Assembly (NCBI RefSeq): GCF_013839445.1
Contig: NZ_JACDIT010000008.1
Span: 124,001-188,000 of the forward strand
Length of the DNA stretch: 64,000 nt
Source of the DNA: Chthonobacter albigriseus
GTDB lineage: Bacteria > Pseudomonadota > Alphaproteobacteria > Rhizobiales > Pleomorphomonadaceae
Direction of reading: 5' to 3'
Shown: positions 8,820 to 17,650 of the stretch, piece by piece
Numbering within the stretch: the stretch's first letter is position 1
Layout: each line of letters starts with the position of its first letter
Notes under the pieces: generated by a model
The model's input: only the letters and a program-made list of their open reading frames with translations
What the model was told of the DNA's origin: nothing
The model's database searches: none
Program-made: the position numbers and the translations under genes

Positions 8820-9287
8820 GCCAGCGGTGATTTCCCGTCGGGAGTCCGAGCCGTCAGTCCTGCGGACTGGAAACCTCGTCTTGTCCGTACTGGCAAGGTT
8901 TGCCTTCCGAAACATCATGCCCAACCATGCTTCCCACCCGGTCAACCCGGGCACTCATCTCGAAATACCAACGCCACGCCTAAAAAAGCGGCCGAATTCC
9001 TCTTGCATGACACAGCTGGCCTCGGCATTCGAGTCAAATGTCCTGAAAATCGTTAGGGAATCTCGCGCATTGTTAACGCGAGAACCAAGACCCTGTCGGC
9101 GAATAGATGATGACCTTTGTTGCCTTTCGCTTATGATAGGCAACTCACCGGCAGCCTGCTTGGCTTGGCGTCATCTTCGACCGTGGCCGCGCTGTAAAGG
9201 CGAGGACACCGCAAGCGGCGTTACTGGCAGCCGATCGACCGTTCCCATCGGTCGGGCCTGCGAGAGTCCGGTCCTTCACGGAAAGGA
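8820..9287. other. Intergenic region upstream of the glycosyltransferase
   Basis: About 470 bp (333 bp if the longest glycosyltransferase start is used) without a convincing gene. It is lighter in GC than its surroundings around 8980-9140 and probably holds the promoter of the leftward glycosyltransferase gene. It contains an inverted repeat at 9061-9083. I see no repeat, RNA gene or mobile element. Confidence 0.6.
9061..9083. promoter_or_regulatory. Inverted repeat, possible operator or hairpin
   Basis: TCTCGCG (9061-9067) and CGCGAGA (9077-9083) are perfect 7-bp arms around CATTGTTAA. It lies upstream of the leftward glycosyltransferase gene and downstream of the FGGY kinase stop, so it could act as either an operator or a transcript-end hairpin. 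Confidence 0.35.
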
Positions 9288-10790
9288 CTAGACGGCCTTC
9301 AGGCGATGAAGGGCGAGGCGGTTCGCCGGGAAAAGCTCGCGGTAGACTGGTATTCGGCCGCGATAGATCGCAGAAAGCGACGGGTCGGGTCGGGTCGTTC
9401 GCGTGGACGGGGCGATCATCTCGGCCATGGCCGTCGCGATGTCCGGATGCCAGCCACTCGCAACGGCCGCCAGGATCCCCGATCCGAGCGCCACCGCTTC
9501 CGGGACGGCGGATGTCACGAGCGGGCGCTCCAATGCCGCTGCCATGATCGCCATCAGGAGCGGCGATCGGGTTCCCCCGCCGGAGACCACGAAGCGCTCG
9601 GCCCGGCGGCCGATGCTCTCCTCCAGCGCCGCGGTCGAGAGGCTCTGCTCGAAGGCGATGCCCTCCATGACGGCGCGAAAGAGATGCTCGGGGCGGTGGC
9701 TGAGCATCAGGCCGACGATGATGCCGCGTGCCGCGTCGTCCCAGTCCGGGTTCATCATGCCGGCCCAGTAGGGAACGACCATGATGCCTTCGCTGCCGGG
9801 CGGGACCGCGGTGGCGAGGGTCGCAAGTTCGGCGAGGGTTTCCGGGTCGGCATTGCCGCGAACGAGGCGAGCTGCCCAATCGACCAGGGTCATCCCCGAC
9901 CGGATCACCGTCTCGGCCATGAAGCCGACGCCTGTCGGACTGGACAGTGTGCGATAGGCGTCGGAGGTGCAGTAGCGGTCGGAGACCATGCCACTGACGA
10001 TGCTCGTTCCGAGGGCGAGATAGGCCGAGCCTTCGTCGAGCGCGCCGGCGCCGAGCCCGGCGAGTTGGCCGTCACCGCCTCCGGCGACCAACGGCAGCCC
10101 TGCGTCGAGGCCGGTCTGCGCCGCGGCTTCGGCGGTCAGTTCTCCGACAACGGTTCCAGGCTGGGCGATGCGAGGCAACTGGTCCGGACGGAGGCCGACG
10201 AGCGAAACGAGTTCGTCCGACCAGACTCCTCTTTCGAGGTCGACCAGGCCAAGCGGATCCGCGGATGAGAGGCTACTCACCCGTTCACCGGTCAGTCGCC
10301 AGGAAAGGAAAGCGTGGACATCGGCCACGGCGAAGGCGGCGGCCAGACGGTCCGGCTCGTTCTGGCGAAGCCATTCGATCGCGAAGAGGGCCGGTGTCGG
10401 GTCCGGCGGCTTGCCGCTGATCTGGCGAAGGCGGTCGCGGCCGACACGCGCTGAGAGGGCGGCGACCTGGGGACGCGAGCGCTCGTCGATCCACAGGATC
10501 GCGGGCCGGAGTGCGCGCCCCTCTTCATCCAGGAGCGCAAAGGTCTCGCGCTGGTGACCGATCGCCAGAGCGGCGATGCGATGGGGGCCGACGGCCGCTG
10601 CAAGTTCACGCGTTGCCGTCGAGAGCGCCGTCCACCAGTCCTCCGGATCCTGCTCGAAATAACCCGGCGCCGGCTTGGAGAGGGGATACGTCGCTCGTTT
10701 CTCGCAGACGGGGCTGCCATCCCTGGCGAAGGCGATAGCCTTGACCGCTGTCGTGGAGGCATCGATCCCGATGACGAGGTCCCGCATCAT
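9288..10790 (-). CDS. FGGY-family carbohydrate kinase (xylulokinase-like)
   Basis: A 500-residue sugar kinase. The phosphate-binding run GIDASTTAVKAIAFARDG lies at the N-terminus, the FGGY_N substrate region IDERSRPQVAAL follows near residue 120, and the FGGY_C domain contains GGGDGQLAGLG and VVSGGGTRSPL. FGGY enzymes phosphorylate pentuloses, glycerol, erythritol and similar polyols; this one is nearest in feel to xylulokinases. Two adjacent ATGs (10790 and 10787) sit right before the first strand and are preferred over a start at 10841. It faces away from the XRE regulator across 178 bp. It could serve the sugar imported by the first locus, but it is separated from it by the glycosyltransferase. 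Confidence 0.85.
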   Translation of the reverse strand: MMRDLVIGIDASTTAVKAIAFARDGSPVCEKRATYPLSKPAPGYFEQDPEDWWTALSTATRELAAAVGPHRIAALAIGHQRETFALLDEEGRALRPAILWIDERSRPQVAALSARVGRDRLRQISGKPPDPTPALFAIEWLRQNEPDRLAAAFAVADVHAFLSWRLTGERVSSLSSADPLGLVDLERGVWSDELVSLVGLRPDQLPRIAQPGTVVGELTAEAAAQTGLDAGLPLVAGGGDGQLAGLGAGALDEGSAYLALGTSIVSGMVSDRYCTSDAYRTLSSPTGVGFMAETVIRSGMTLVDWAARLVRGNADPETLAELATLATAVPPGSEGIMVVPYWAGMMNPDWDDAARGIIVGLMLSHRPEHLFRAVMEGIAFEQSLSTAALEESIGRRAERFVVSGGGTRSPLLMAIMAAALERPLVTSAVPEAVALGSGILAAVASGWHPDIATAMAEMIAPSTRTTRPDPSLSAIYRGRIPVYRELFPANRLALHRLKAV

Positions 10791-10968
10791 GGTGTCCAAC
10801 TGGTCCTCCGGCCGCCCGACGGCTCGGGCCATCCCCGGCAAGTGCTACATGCCTGTTCCCGCTTGCTTTGGCAACGCGGCCAGGCTCCTCGGCCGTCGGT
10901 GACAGCCGGGTTCCCCGCTGTTACCGTCCGTCCGACAACCGCCAAGTCATCAGCCTGGAGACAGTGCC

Positions 10969-11613
10969 TTGTCCGAGACCGATGTGGAGATCGTCGAAGG
11001 GGGGGAGGGTCTCGCCACGGGCTCCAGCGCGCCGAAGGCGCCCGACCTCTCGCTGGAACAGGCGATCGGCGCGAAGATCCGTCAGGAGCGCAAGAGGCTC
11101 GACATTACGGGCGCCGAACTTGCGGCGGCTGCCGAGATCTCGCCCAGCATGCTGTCGAAGATCGAGAACGGCCAGATCTCGCCGTCCCTGTCCACGCTGA
11201 ACATGGTGGCGCGGGCACTGAACCAGCCGATCTCGGCACTGTTCACGGGTTACGAGGAGCGGCGCGACTGCTCGTTCGTGAAGGCCAACCAGGGCGTCAG
11301 CATCGAGCGACGCGGAACCAAGGCCGGGCATCACTACCAACTGCTCGGCCACTCGCTCGGCGAGGGGATCGTGGTGGAGCCGTTCCTCATCACGCTGACC
11401 GAGGAAGCCAAGCCCTATGCCTCGTTCCGGCATTCCGGCGTGGAACTGATCTACATGCTGACCGGCAAGGTGGCCTACCGCCACGCCGACCGGACCTATC
11501 CGTTGGAGCCGGGCGACACGCTGTTTTTCGACGCTGAAGCGCCGCACGGACCGGAGGAACTGATCGAACTCCCCATGACCTACCTGTCGATCATCATCTA
11601 CCCGAAGGACTGA
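10969..11613 (+). CDS. XRE-family regulator with cupin domain, next to NMG genes
   Basis: A 214-residue protein with an N-terminal Cro/CI-type helix-turn-helix (about residues 31-88, with LAAAAEISPSMLSKIENGQ) and a C-terminal double-stranded beta-helix cupin domain (about 125-212, with VELIYMLTGKVAYRHADRTY). This HTH-cupin architecture is common in regulators of amine and amino-acid catabolism. The start is a TTG at 10969; no ATG gives the full HTH, and CTGGAGACAG lies just upstream. It precedes the mgs-gmaS-mgd operon by 96 bp in the same direction and most likely controls it. The effector is not identifiable. Confidence 0.85.
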   Translation: MSETDVEIVEGGEGLATGSSAPKAPDLSLEQAIGAKIRQERKRLDITGAELAAAAEISPSMLSKIENGQISPSLSTLNMVARALNQPISALFTGYEERRDCSFVKANQGVSIERRGTKAGHHYQLLGHSLGEGIVVEPFLITLTEEAKPYASFRHSGVELIYMLTGKVAYRHADRTYPLEPGDTLFFDAEAPHGPEELIELPMTYLSIIIYPKD

Positions 11614-11709
11614 TCGCCGATCCTGCTGGAGCATCGCCTTGACCCTTGAAATTTCCGTAAGTGCAAGCTAGTTTCCTCTCACGAAACACGCTGGCCTCGG
11701 AAAACCTTC

Positions 11710-12609
11710 ATGTGCGGCATCGTCGGGCTGTTCCTGAAAGACAAAAGCCTTGAACCGGAGCTCGGCCGTTATCTGGCGGCCATGCTGGAGGTGATGACGG
11801 ACCGCGGCCCCGACAGCGCGGGCTTCGCCGTCTATGGCGACGGCCGGATCGGGTTGACCAAGATCACCGTACGCTTGCCGAAAGGCGCCGATGCGACGGT
11901 GTTGACGGACAAGGTCGGCGACGCGCTCGCGACCGGCATTTCGGCGGCCGTTCGCGGATCTCACGTCGTGCTCCAGGTGCCGGAAGACCGCGTGGAAGAG
12001 GCGCTGGCGGCGATCGCGACCGTGGAACCGGGCGCAGCAGTCACCTCCGTCGGCAACGCCATGGAAGTCTACAAGGAAGTCGGTCTCCCGGCCGACGTCG
12101 CCGTGGCATTCGGGCTGCCGCAGATGCGCGGCACGCACGGGATTGGCCACACCCGCATGGCGACGGAATCGGCCGTCACCACGGACGGCGCCCACCCCTA
12201 TTCCACGGGCCCGGACCAGTGCCTGGTGCACAACGGCTCGCTTTCCAATCACAACCTGGTCCGGCGCAGGCTGATCCGGGAAGGCATCGACTTCCGGACC
12301 GAGAACGACACGGAGGTGGCGGCCGGGTTTCTGTCCTGGCGGCTACGCGAGGGCGACCAGTTGGGGGATGCCCTGGAGGCTTCGCTGAAGGAGTTGGACG
12401 GGTTCTTCACCTTCGTGGTCGGCACGGAGACCGGCTTCGGCGTGCTGCGCGATCCGATCGCGTGCAAGCCTGCCGTGATGGCAGAGACGGATCGCTACGT
12501 CGCCTTCGGGTCGGAGTACAAGGCACTCACCGTGCTGCCGGGCATCGAGACCGCCCGCATCTTCGAACCGGAGCCGGCCACCGTCTACTTCTGGGATCGC
12601 GCGGCATGA
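11710..12609 (+). CDS. mgsA: N-methylglutamate synthase subunit A (class II glutamine amidotransferase)
   Basis: A 299-residue class II glutaminase-like subunit resembling the N-terminal domain of glutamate synthase. The catalytic cysteine is Cys2, exposed after removal of Met1 (MCGIVGLF). Later motifs include RGPDSAGFAVYG, GHTRMATESAVT and VHNGSLSNHN. In NMG synthase the subunit acts on the gamma-glutamyl donor, and methylamine or glutamyl transfer yields N-methylglutamate with MgsB and MgsC. Its stop overlaps the ATG of mgsB (ATGA), so the two are translationally coupled. In rhizobia the same family is annotated GlxB; the surrounding gmaS and mgd genes favour the NMG assignment. Confidence 0.88.
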   Translation: MCGIVGLFLKDKSLEPELGRYLAAMLEVMTDRGPDSAGFAVYGDGRIGLTKITVRLPKGADATVLTDKVGDALATGISAAVRGSHVVLQVPEDRVEEALAAIATVEPGAAVTSVGNAMEVYKEVGLPADVAVAFGLPQMRGTHGIGHTRMATESAVTTDGAHPYSTGPDQCLVHNGSLSNHNLVRRRLIREGIDFRTENDTEVAAGFLSWRLREGDQLGDALEASLKELDGFFTFVVGTETGFGVLRDPIACKPAVMAETDRYVAFGSEYKALTVLPGIETARIFEPEPATVYFWDRAA

Positions 12610-13307
12610 CCGACACTCTCTCGATGGAAACCGTCGACCTGGCGGCCGTGAGCCTGCGCGATCTCAACGCCGGCCTGCACGCCATGAAGGGGCGCAGCGG
12701 GCATGTCCGCGTGCTCAATCCGCGGGGGGCCCATTCGCTGGCGGCCGGGCTCGACGCGGATCTCACCGTCGAGGTCGATGGGGATGTCGGCTACTACTGC
12801 GCGGGCATGAACAAGCGGGCGAGAGTGCTGGTGCGCGGCAGCGCAGGTCCGGGGCTCGCCGAGAACATGATGAGCGGGCTGGTGCACGTGACCGGCGACG
12901 CCAGCCAAGCTGCGGGGGCCACCGGCTGCGGCGGCCTGCTGGTCGTCGACGGCAACACCTCGGCCCGCTGCGGCATCTCCATGAAGGGGATCGACATCGT
13001 GGTGAAGGGCTCGATCGGGCCCATGTCGGCCTTCATGGCGCAAGCCGGCAGCCTGGTCGTGTTCGGCGACACCGGGGATGCGCTCGGAGACTCCATCTAC
13101 GAGGCCAAGCTGTTCGTGCGGGGGACGCCGAAGAGCCTAGGCGCCGACTGCGTGGAGAAGCCGATGGAGGACCATCACCGGGCCGCGCTGTTCGCGCTGC
13201 TCGAGAAAGCCGGCGCGGCCCACGCGGTCGATGTCGGCAGCTTCCGCCGCTACGGTTCGGCGCGCACCCTCTACCATTTCCACGTCGACAACGCGTCGGC
13301 CTACTGA
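12606..13307 (+). CDS. mgsB: N-methylglutamate synthase subunit B (GXGXG domain)
   Basis: A 233-residue protein made almost entirely of the right-handed beta-helix (GXGXG) domain found at the C-terminus of large glutamate synthase subunits. Repeating glycine motifs are visible, for example GDASQAAGATGCGGLLVVDG and VVFGDTGDALGDSIYEAKLF. It is the structural subunit of N-methylglutamate synthase; the rhizobial homologue is GlxC. The ATG at 12606 overlaps the mgsA stop by four bases. mgsC follows after 17 bp. Confidence 0.88.
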   Translation: MTDTLSMETVDLAAVSLRDLNAGLHAMKGRSGHVRVLNPRGAHSLAAGLDADLTVEVDGDVGYYCAGMNKRARVLVRGSAGPGLAENMMSGLVHVTGDASQAAGATGCGGLLVVDGNTSARCGISMKGIDIVVKGSIGPMSAFMAQAGSLVVFGDTGDALGDSIYEAKLFVRGTPKSLGADCVEKPMEDHHRAALFALLEKAGAAHAVDVGSFRRYGSARTLYHFHVDNASAY

Positions 13308-13324
13308 CGCCCGGGACGGAGTCC

Positions 13325-14659
13325 ATGAACGACCATTCCAAGCCCGCGCGGACGGTTCCCCGCTTCTCCGCGACATTCGACCCGTACACCCTGTCGGAGA
13401 TCCGCCGGGCGGCGGAGACCGGGATCTACGACATCCGCGGCGGCGGGGCGAAGCGGCGGGTGCCGCACTTCGACGACCTGCTCTTCCTCGGGGCCTCGAT
13501 CAGCCGCTATCCGCTGGAAGGCTACCGGGAGCGCTGCGGAACCGACGTGGTGCTCGGCGCGCGGCATGCGAAGAAGCCGATCACCCTGAAGATCCCCGTG
13601 ACGATCGCCGGCATGAGCTTCGGATCGCTGTCGGCGCAGGCCAAGGAAGCGCTCGGCCGCGGCGCGTCGGCGATGGGCACCTCGACGACGACCGGGGACG
13701 GCGGGATGACGGAGGAGGAGCGCGGGCATTCCTCCATCCTCGTCTACCAATACCTGCCGTCGCGCTACGGCATGAACCCGGACGATCTGCGGCGGGCCGA
13801 CGCCATCGAGGTGGTGGTGGGCCAGGGCGCCAAGCCCGGCGGCGGCGGCATGCTGCTCGGCCAGAAGATCTCGGCGCGAGTCGCCGCCATGCGTACCCTG
13901 CCGGAGGGAATCGACCAGCGATCGGCTTGCCGGCATCCGGACTGGACCGGGCCTGACGACCTGGCGATCAAGATCGAGGAACTCAGGGAGATCACCGACT
14001 GGGAGAAGCCGATCTACGTTAAGGTCGGCGCGTCGCGCCCCTACTACGACACGGCGCTCGCAGTGAAGTCGGGCGCCGACGTGGTGGTTCTCGACGGTAT
14101 GCAGGGCGGGACGGCGGCGACGCAGGAGGTCTTCATCGAGCATGTCGGGATCCCGACGCTGGCGGCGATCCGCCCGGCGGTGAAGGCACTGCAGGATCTC
14201 GGTATGCACAGGAAGGTTCAGCTGATCGTCTCCGGCGGCATCCGCAACGGCGCCGACGTCGCCAAGGCGCTGGCACTCGGGGCGGATGCGGTGTCGATCG
14301 GCACGGCCGCGCTGGTGGCGCTCGGCGACAACGATCCGATGTACGAAGAGGAGTACCAGGCGCTCGGCACCACGGCCGGGGCCTACGACGACTGGCACGA
14401 GGGCAAGGACCCTGCCGGCATCACCACGCAGGATCCGCATCTCGCGGCGCGGCTCGACCCGCTGCTGGCGGGACGGCGGCTCGCCAACTTCCTCGCGGTG
14501 ATGACGCTGGAATGCCAGACGATCGCCCGGGCGGCCGGTAAGAGCCACGTGCACAACCTGGAGCCCGAGGATCTCGTGGCGCTGACGGTGGAGGCGGCGG
14601 CGATGGCCGGCGTGCCCCTGGCCGGCACCAGCTGGATTCCGGGACAGGGCGGGTTCTGA
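13325..14659 (+). CDS. mgsC: N-methylglutamate synthase subunit C (FMN glutamate-synthase-like)
   Basis: A 444-residue FMN-binding TIM barrel of the glutamate synthase central domain family. Visible motifs are GMSFGSLSAQAKEALGRGA (about residue 97), PIYVKVGAS, DVVVLDGMQGGTAATQEVF and the phosphate-binding run SGGIRNGADVAKALALGADA (about residue 302). The cysteine-rich 3Fe-4S loop of standard glutamate synthases is not seen: the equivalent region after IGTAALVALG has no cysteine, and the whole protein has only three scattered ones. It forms N-methylglutamate synthase with MgsA and MgsB. A 145-bp gap separates it from gmaS. The rhizobial homologue is called GlxD. Confidence 0.88.
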   Translation: MNDHSKPARTVPRFSATFDPYTLSEIRRAAETGIYDIRGGGAKRRVPHFDDLLFLGASISRYPLEGYRERCGTDVVLGARHAKKPITLKIPVTIAGMSFGSLSAQAKEALGRGASAMGTSTTTGDGGMTEEERGHSSILVYQYLPSRYGMNPDDLRRADAIEVVVGQGAKPGGGGMLLGQKISARVAAMRTLPEGIDQRSACRHPDWTGPDDLAIKIEELREITDWEKPIYVKVGASRPYYDTALAVKSGADVVVLDGMQGGTAATQEVFIEHVGIPTLAAIRPAVKALQDLGMHRKVQLIVSGGIRNGADVAKALALGADAVSIGTAALVALGDNDPMYEEEYQALGTTAGAYDDWHEGKDPAGITTQDPHLAARLDPLLAGRRLANFLAVMTLECQTIARAAGKSHVHNLEPEDLVALTVEAAAMAGVPLAGTSWIPGQGGF

Positions 14660-14698
14660 AGAGAGCGGGCGGAGCGCCTGCGGACAGCGTGCAGCAAC

Positions 14699-14728
14699 CG
14701 ACCGAGCAGGGGAAATTCCCGCCGGTCG
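14699..14728 (+). other. Possible hairpin in the mgsC-gmaS gap
   Basis: CGACCG (14699-14704) can pair with CGGTCG (14723-14728), enclosing a second inverted repeat GGGAA/TTCCC (14710-14720). It lies in the only sizeable gap of the NMG operon and could adjust gmaS expression relative to mgsABC. Evidence is base pairing alone. Confidence 0.3.
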
Positions 14729-14804
14729 ACCAGACAGGGAACCAGCCGAAGGCCGCGGGAGGGCCGACGGTCAGCAGGGAGCGGCCTGACGGCTGCGGGG
14801 CGAG

Positions 14805-16100
14805 ATGCTGTTGTCGGACATCGCGCGGGAGCGCGGCATCAAGTATTTCCTGATCTCCTACATCGACCTGTTCGGGACGATGCGGGCCAAGCTGGTGCCG
14901 GCGGCGGCGATCGACGAGATGGCGCGGGCGGGCGCCGGGTTCGCTGGTTTCGCGACCTGGCTCGACATGACGCCGGCCGATCCGGATCTGTTTGCGGTGC
15001 CGGACCCCTCGACCCTGATCCAGCTGCCCTGGAAGCCGGAGGTCGGCTGGCTCGCCTCGGACCTGGTGATGGACGGCAAGATCGTCGAGCAGGCACCCCG
15101 GACGGTGCTGAAGAAGGCCATCGCGGATGCCGCTTCGCTCGGCTACCAGATGAAGTCCGGCGTGGAGTGCGAGTTCTTCCTGATCACGCCGGACGGCAAG
15201 GGCATCGCGGACGCGGCGGACGACCAGGAGAAGCCCTGCTACGACCAATCGGCGCTGATGCGGCGCTACGACGTGATCGCCGAGATCTGCGACTGCATGC
15301 TGGCGCTGGGCTGGAAGCCCTACCAGAACGACCACGAGGATGCGAACGGCCAGTTCGAGATGAACTGGGAGTATGACGACGCCCTGCTGACCGCCGATCG
15401 GCACGCCTTCTTCAAGTACATGGTGAAGTCGATCGCCGAGAAGCACGGTCTGCGCGCCACCTTCATGCCGAAGCCGTTCAGCAACCTCACGGGATCGGGC
15501 TGCCACTCGCATGTCTCGCTCTGGCAGGGAGATCGCAACGTGTTCGCCGACGAGAGCGGCGAGCTCGGAATTTCCGCGCTCGGCTACCAGTTTCTCGGCG
15601 GCGTCCTTGCTCATGCGGACGCGCTCTGCGCGCTGACGAACCCGACGGTGAACAGCTACAAGCGGCTGAACGCACCGCGGACGCTGTCCGGTGCGACGTG
15701 GTCGCCGAACACGATCAGCTACACCGGCAACAACAGGACGCACATGGTGCGAATTCCGGATGCCGGCCGGTTCGAGGTCCGGCTCGCGGACGGCGCGGCG
15801 AACCCCTACCTGCTGCAGGCGTCGATCCTCGCCGCCGGCCTGGACGGTATCCGCCGCAACCTCGATCCGGGCAAACGGCTCGACATCAACATGTACGAAG
15901 AGGGGCATACCGTTGCCGATGTGAAGCGGCTTCCGCTGAACTTGCTCGACGCGCTCCGTGCCTTCGAGGCATCGGAGACCGTGCAGGCAATCCTGGGCAA
16001 GCCTTTCACCAAGGCCTATGCCAAGCTGAAGCACCAGGAGTGGAACGCCTATGCCCGGCATCTCACCGAGTGGGAACGCCAGACCACGCTGGACTGCTGA
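14805..16100 (+). CDS. gmaS: Gamma-glutamylmethylamide synthetase (glutamine synthetase family)
   Basis: A 431-residue glutamine-synthetase-like ligase that joins glutamate and methylamine with ATP to give gamma-glutamylmethylamide, the first step of the NMG pathway. GS family motifs are present: ECEFFLI (about residue 124), NDHEDANGQFEMNW (about 176), FMPKPFSNLTGSGCHSH (about 223) and NSYKRL (about 285). The length fits GmaS/GlnT proteins. Family membership alone would also allow glutamine synthetase III (GlnT); the position between mgsABC and mgdABCD is what supports GmaS. The ATG at 14805 begins exactly at the conserved N-terminus; the next gene follows after 9 bp. Confidence 0.88.
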   Translation: MLLSDIARERGIKYFLISYIDLFGTMRAKLVPAAAIDEMARAGAGFAGFATWLDMTPADPDLFAVPDPSTLIQLPWKPEVGWLASDLVMDGKIVEQAPRTVLKKAIADAASLGYQMKSGVECEFFLITPDGKGIADAADDQEKPCYDQSALMRRYDVIAEICDCMLALGWKPYQNDHEDANGQFEMNWEYDDALLTADRHAFFKYMVKSIAEKHGLRATFMPKPFSNLTGSGCHSHVSLWQGDRNVFADESGELGISALGYQFLGGVLAHADALCALTNPTVNSYKRLNAPRTLSGATWSPNTISYTGNNRTHMVRIPDAGRFEVRLADGAANPYLLQASILAAGLDGIRRNLDPGKRLDINMYEEGHTVADVKRLPLNLLDALRAFEASETVQAILGKPFTKAYAKLKHQEWNAYARHLTEWERQTTLDC

Positions 16101-16109
16101 CGCCATCCG

Positions 16110-17360
16110 ATGACGTTCTCCGCCTTCGCCCTCCTGAAGAACGCGATTTCCGGCCAGACCGGCTGGCGGCCGCATTGGCGCAAGGCGGAGCCGAAGCCCC
16201 ATTACGACGTGATCGTGATCGGCGGCGGCGGGCACGGCCTGGCTACGGCCTACTACCTCGCCAAACACTACGGCGTCAGCAACGTGGCCGTCCTGGAGAA
16301 GGGCTGGATCGGGTCCGGCAATGCCGGGCGCAACACCACCATCATCCGCTCCAACTACCTTCTTTCGGGCAACATCCCCTTCTACGAGCTGTCGATGAAG
16401 CTCTGGGAGGGGCTGGAGCAGGACTTCAACTTCAACGCCATGGTGTCCCAGCGCGGCGTGCTGAACCTCTACCATTCCGACGCGCAACGGGACGCCTACG
16501 TGCGTCGCGGCAATGCGATGCGGCTGCACGGCGTCGACGCGGAGCTGCTCTCCCGGGACGAGGTTCGCCGGATGGCGCCCTACCTCGATTTCGACAACGC
16601 GCGGTTCCCGATCCAGGGCGGCCTCCTGCAGCGGCGCGGCGGCACCGCCCGGCATGATGCCGTGGTCTGGGGCTATGCGCGCGGCGCGGATGCCCGCGGC
16701 GTGGACATCATCGAGAACTGCGAGGTGCTCGGCTTGCGCATTGAGGGAGGACAGGTGGCAGGGGTGGAGACCACACGCGGGGTGATCGGCGCGAAGAAGG
16801 TGGGGATGGCGGTTGCCGGGAACGCGTCGCGCGTCGCAGCCATGGCCGGGCTGACGTTGCCGATCGAGAGCTACGTGCTGCAGGCCTTCGTCACGGAAGG
16901 CATCAAGCCGCTCGTCGACGGAGTGATCACCTTCGGCGCCGGGCACTTCTACATCAGCCAGTCGGACAAGGGCGGACTGGTGTTCGGCGGCGACCTCGAT
17001 CCCTTCCCCTCCTACGCCCAGCGGGGGAGTCTCGCCACATTCACGGACGTGGCGGAATGCGGGATGGCGATGATGCCGATGCTCGGCCGGTTGAAGATCC
17101 TGCGCAGCTGGGGCGGTATCATGGACATGAGCATGGACGGTTCGCCGATCATCGACAGGACGCCGGTGGACGGACTCTTCCTCAATGCCGGCTGGTGCTA
17201 CGGCGGCTTCAAGGCGACCCCGGCATCGGGTCTGACCTTCGCTCACCTGCTGGCAACGGGGGACCTTCACCCGGCCGCCATGGCCTACCGGCTCGATCGC
17301 TTCGCCTCGGGTACGGTGATCGACGAAAAGGGTGTCGGCGCGACGCCCAACCTTCACTGA
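16110..17360 (+). CDS. mgdA: N-methylglutamate dehydrogenase subunit A (sarcosine oxidase beta-like)
   Basis: A 416-residue flavoprotein of the DAO family, homologous to sarcosine oxidase beta (SoxB). The dinucleotide fold starts YDVIVIGGGGHGLATAYYLA (residues 32-51), followed by the FAD-contact run GSGNAGRNTTIIRSNYL. The C-terminal closing motif NAGWCYGGFKATPASG is intact. In NMG dehydrogenase this subunit oxidises N-methylglutamate to glutamate and passes the C1 unit to the folate-binding subunit. Placement after gmaS, with soxD/A/G-like genes following, supports MgdA rather than a true sarcosine oxidase. Confidence 0.88.
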   Translation: MTFSAFALLKNAISGQTGWRPHWRKAEPKPHYDVIVIGGGGHGLATAYYLAKHYGVSNVAVLEKGWIGSGNAGRNTTIIRSNYLLSGNIPFYELSMKLWEGLEQDFNFNAMVSQRGVLNLYHSDAQRDAYVRRGNAMRLHGVDAELLSRDEVRRMAPYLDFDNARFPIQGGLLQRRGGTARHDAVVWGYARGADARGVDIIENCEVLGLRIEGGQVAGVETTRGVIGAKKVGMAVAGNASRVAAMAGLTLPIESYVLQAFVTEGIKPLVDGVITFGAGHFYISQSDKGGLVFGGDLDPFPSYAQRGSLATFTDVAECGMAMMPMLGRLKILRSWGGIMDMSMDGSPIIDRTPVDGLFLNAGWCYGGFKATPASGLTFAHLLATGDLHPAAMAYRLDRFASGTVIDEKGVGATPNLH

Positions 17361-17371
17361 CGGGCTCATCG

Positions 17372-17650
17372 ATGCGCATCACCTGCCCCCATTGCGGCCC
17401 GCGCGACCTGATCGAGTTCACCGTGCTCGGCGAGGCCCGAACGCGGCCCGCGGTCGCGGTCGAGGATCTCGACAGCCCGGCAGCCGTCGATGCGTTCGCC
17501 GCCTACGTCTACGATCGCGCCAACCCGGCGGGCATTCATCGGGAGCACTGGTTCCACGGGTTCGGTTGCCAGACGTGGCTGGTCGTGACACGCGATACGC
17601 TGAACCATGCAGTGCTCGCTGTCGCGGATGTGCGAGAGGAGCGGCCGTGA
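17372..17650 (+). CDS. mgdB: N-methylglutamate dehydrogenase subunit B (sarcosine oxidase delta-like)
   Basis: A small 92-residue zinc-binding subunit homologous to SoxD. Likely zinc ligands are Cys5 and Cys8 (CPHC) with His62 and Cys66 (HGFGC), matching the Cys-x2-Cys ... His-x3-Cys pattern of the delta subunit. The ATG at 17372 is used; longer upstream frames only overlap mgdA. Its TGA overlaps the GTG start of mgdC, so the subunits are translationally coupled. The protein stabilises the complex and has no known independent activity. Confidence 0.88.
   Translation: MRITCPHCGPRDLIEFTVLGEARTRPAVAVEDLDSPAAVDAFAAYVYDRANPAGIHREHWFHGFGCQTWLVVTRDTLNHAVLAVADVREERP

Noticed and set aside
11639-11667. 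Promoter upstream of mgsA (TTGACC with a -10 box)
   Set aside because: TTGACC at 11639-11644 looks like a -35 box, but no acceptable -10 hexamer lies at 16-18 bp.
14421-17369. Very long open frame on the minus strand (about 980 codons)
   Set aside because: It is antisense to mgsC, gmaS and mgdA, all of which have clear family motifs. Its translation is Arg/His/Pro-rich without domains, as expected for a GC-rich shadow frame.
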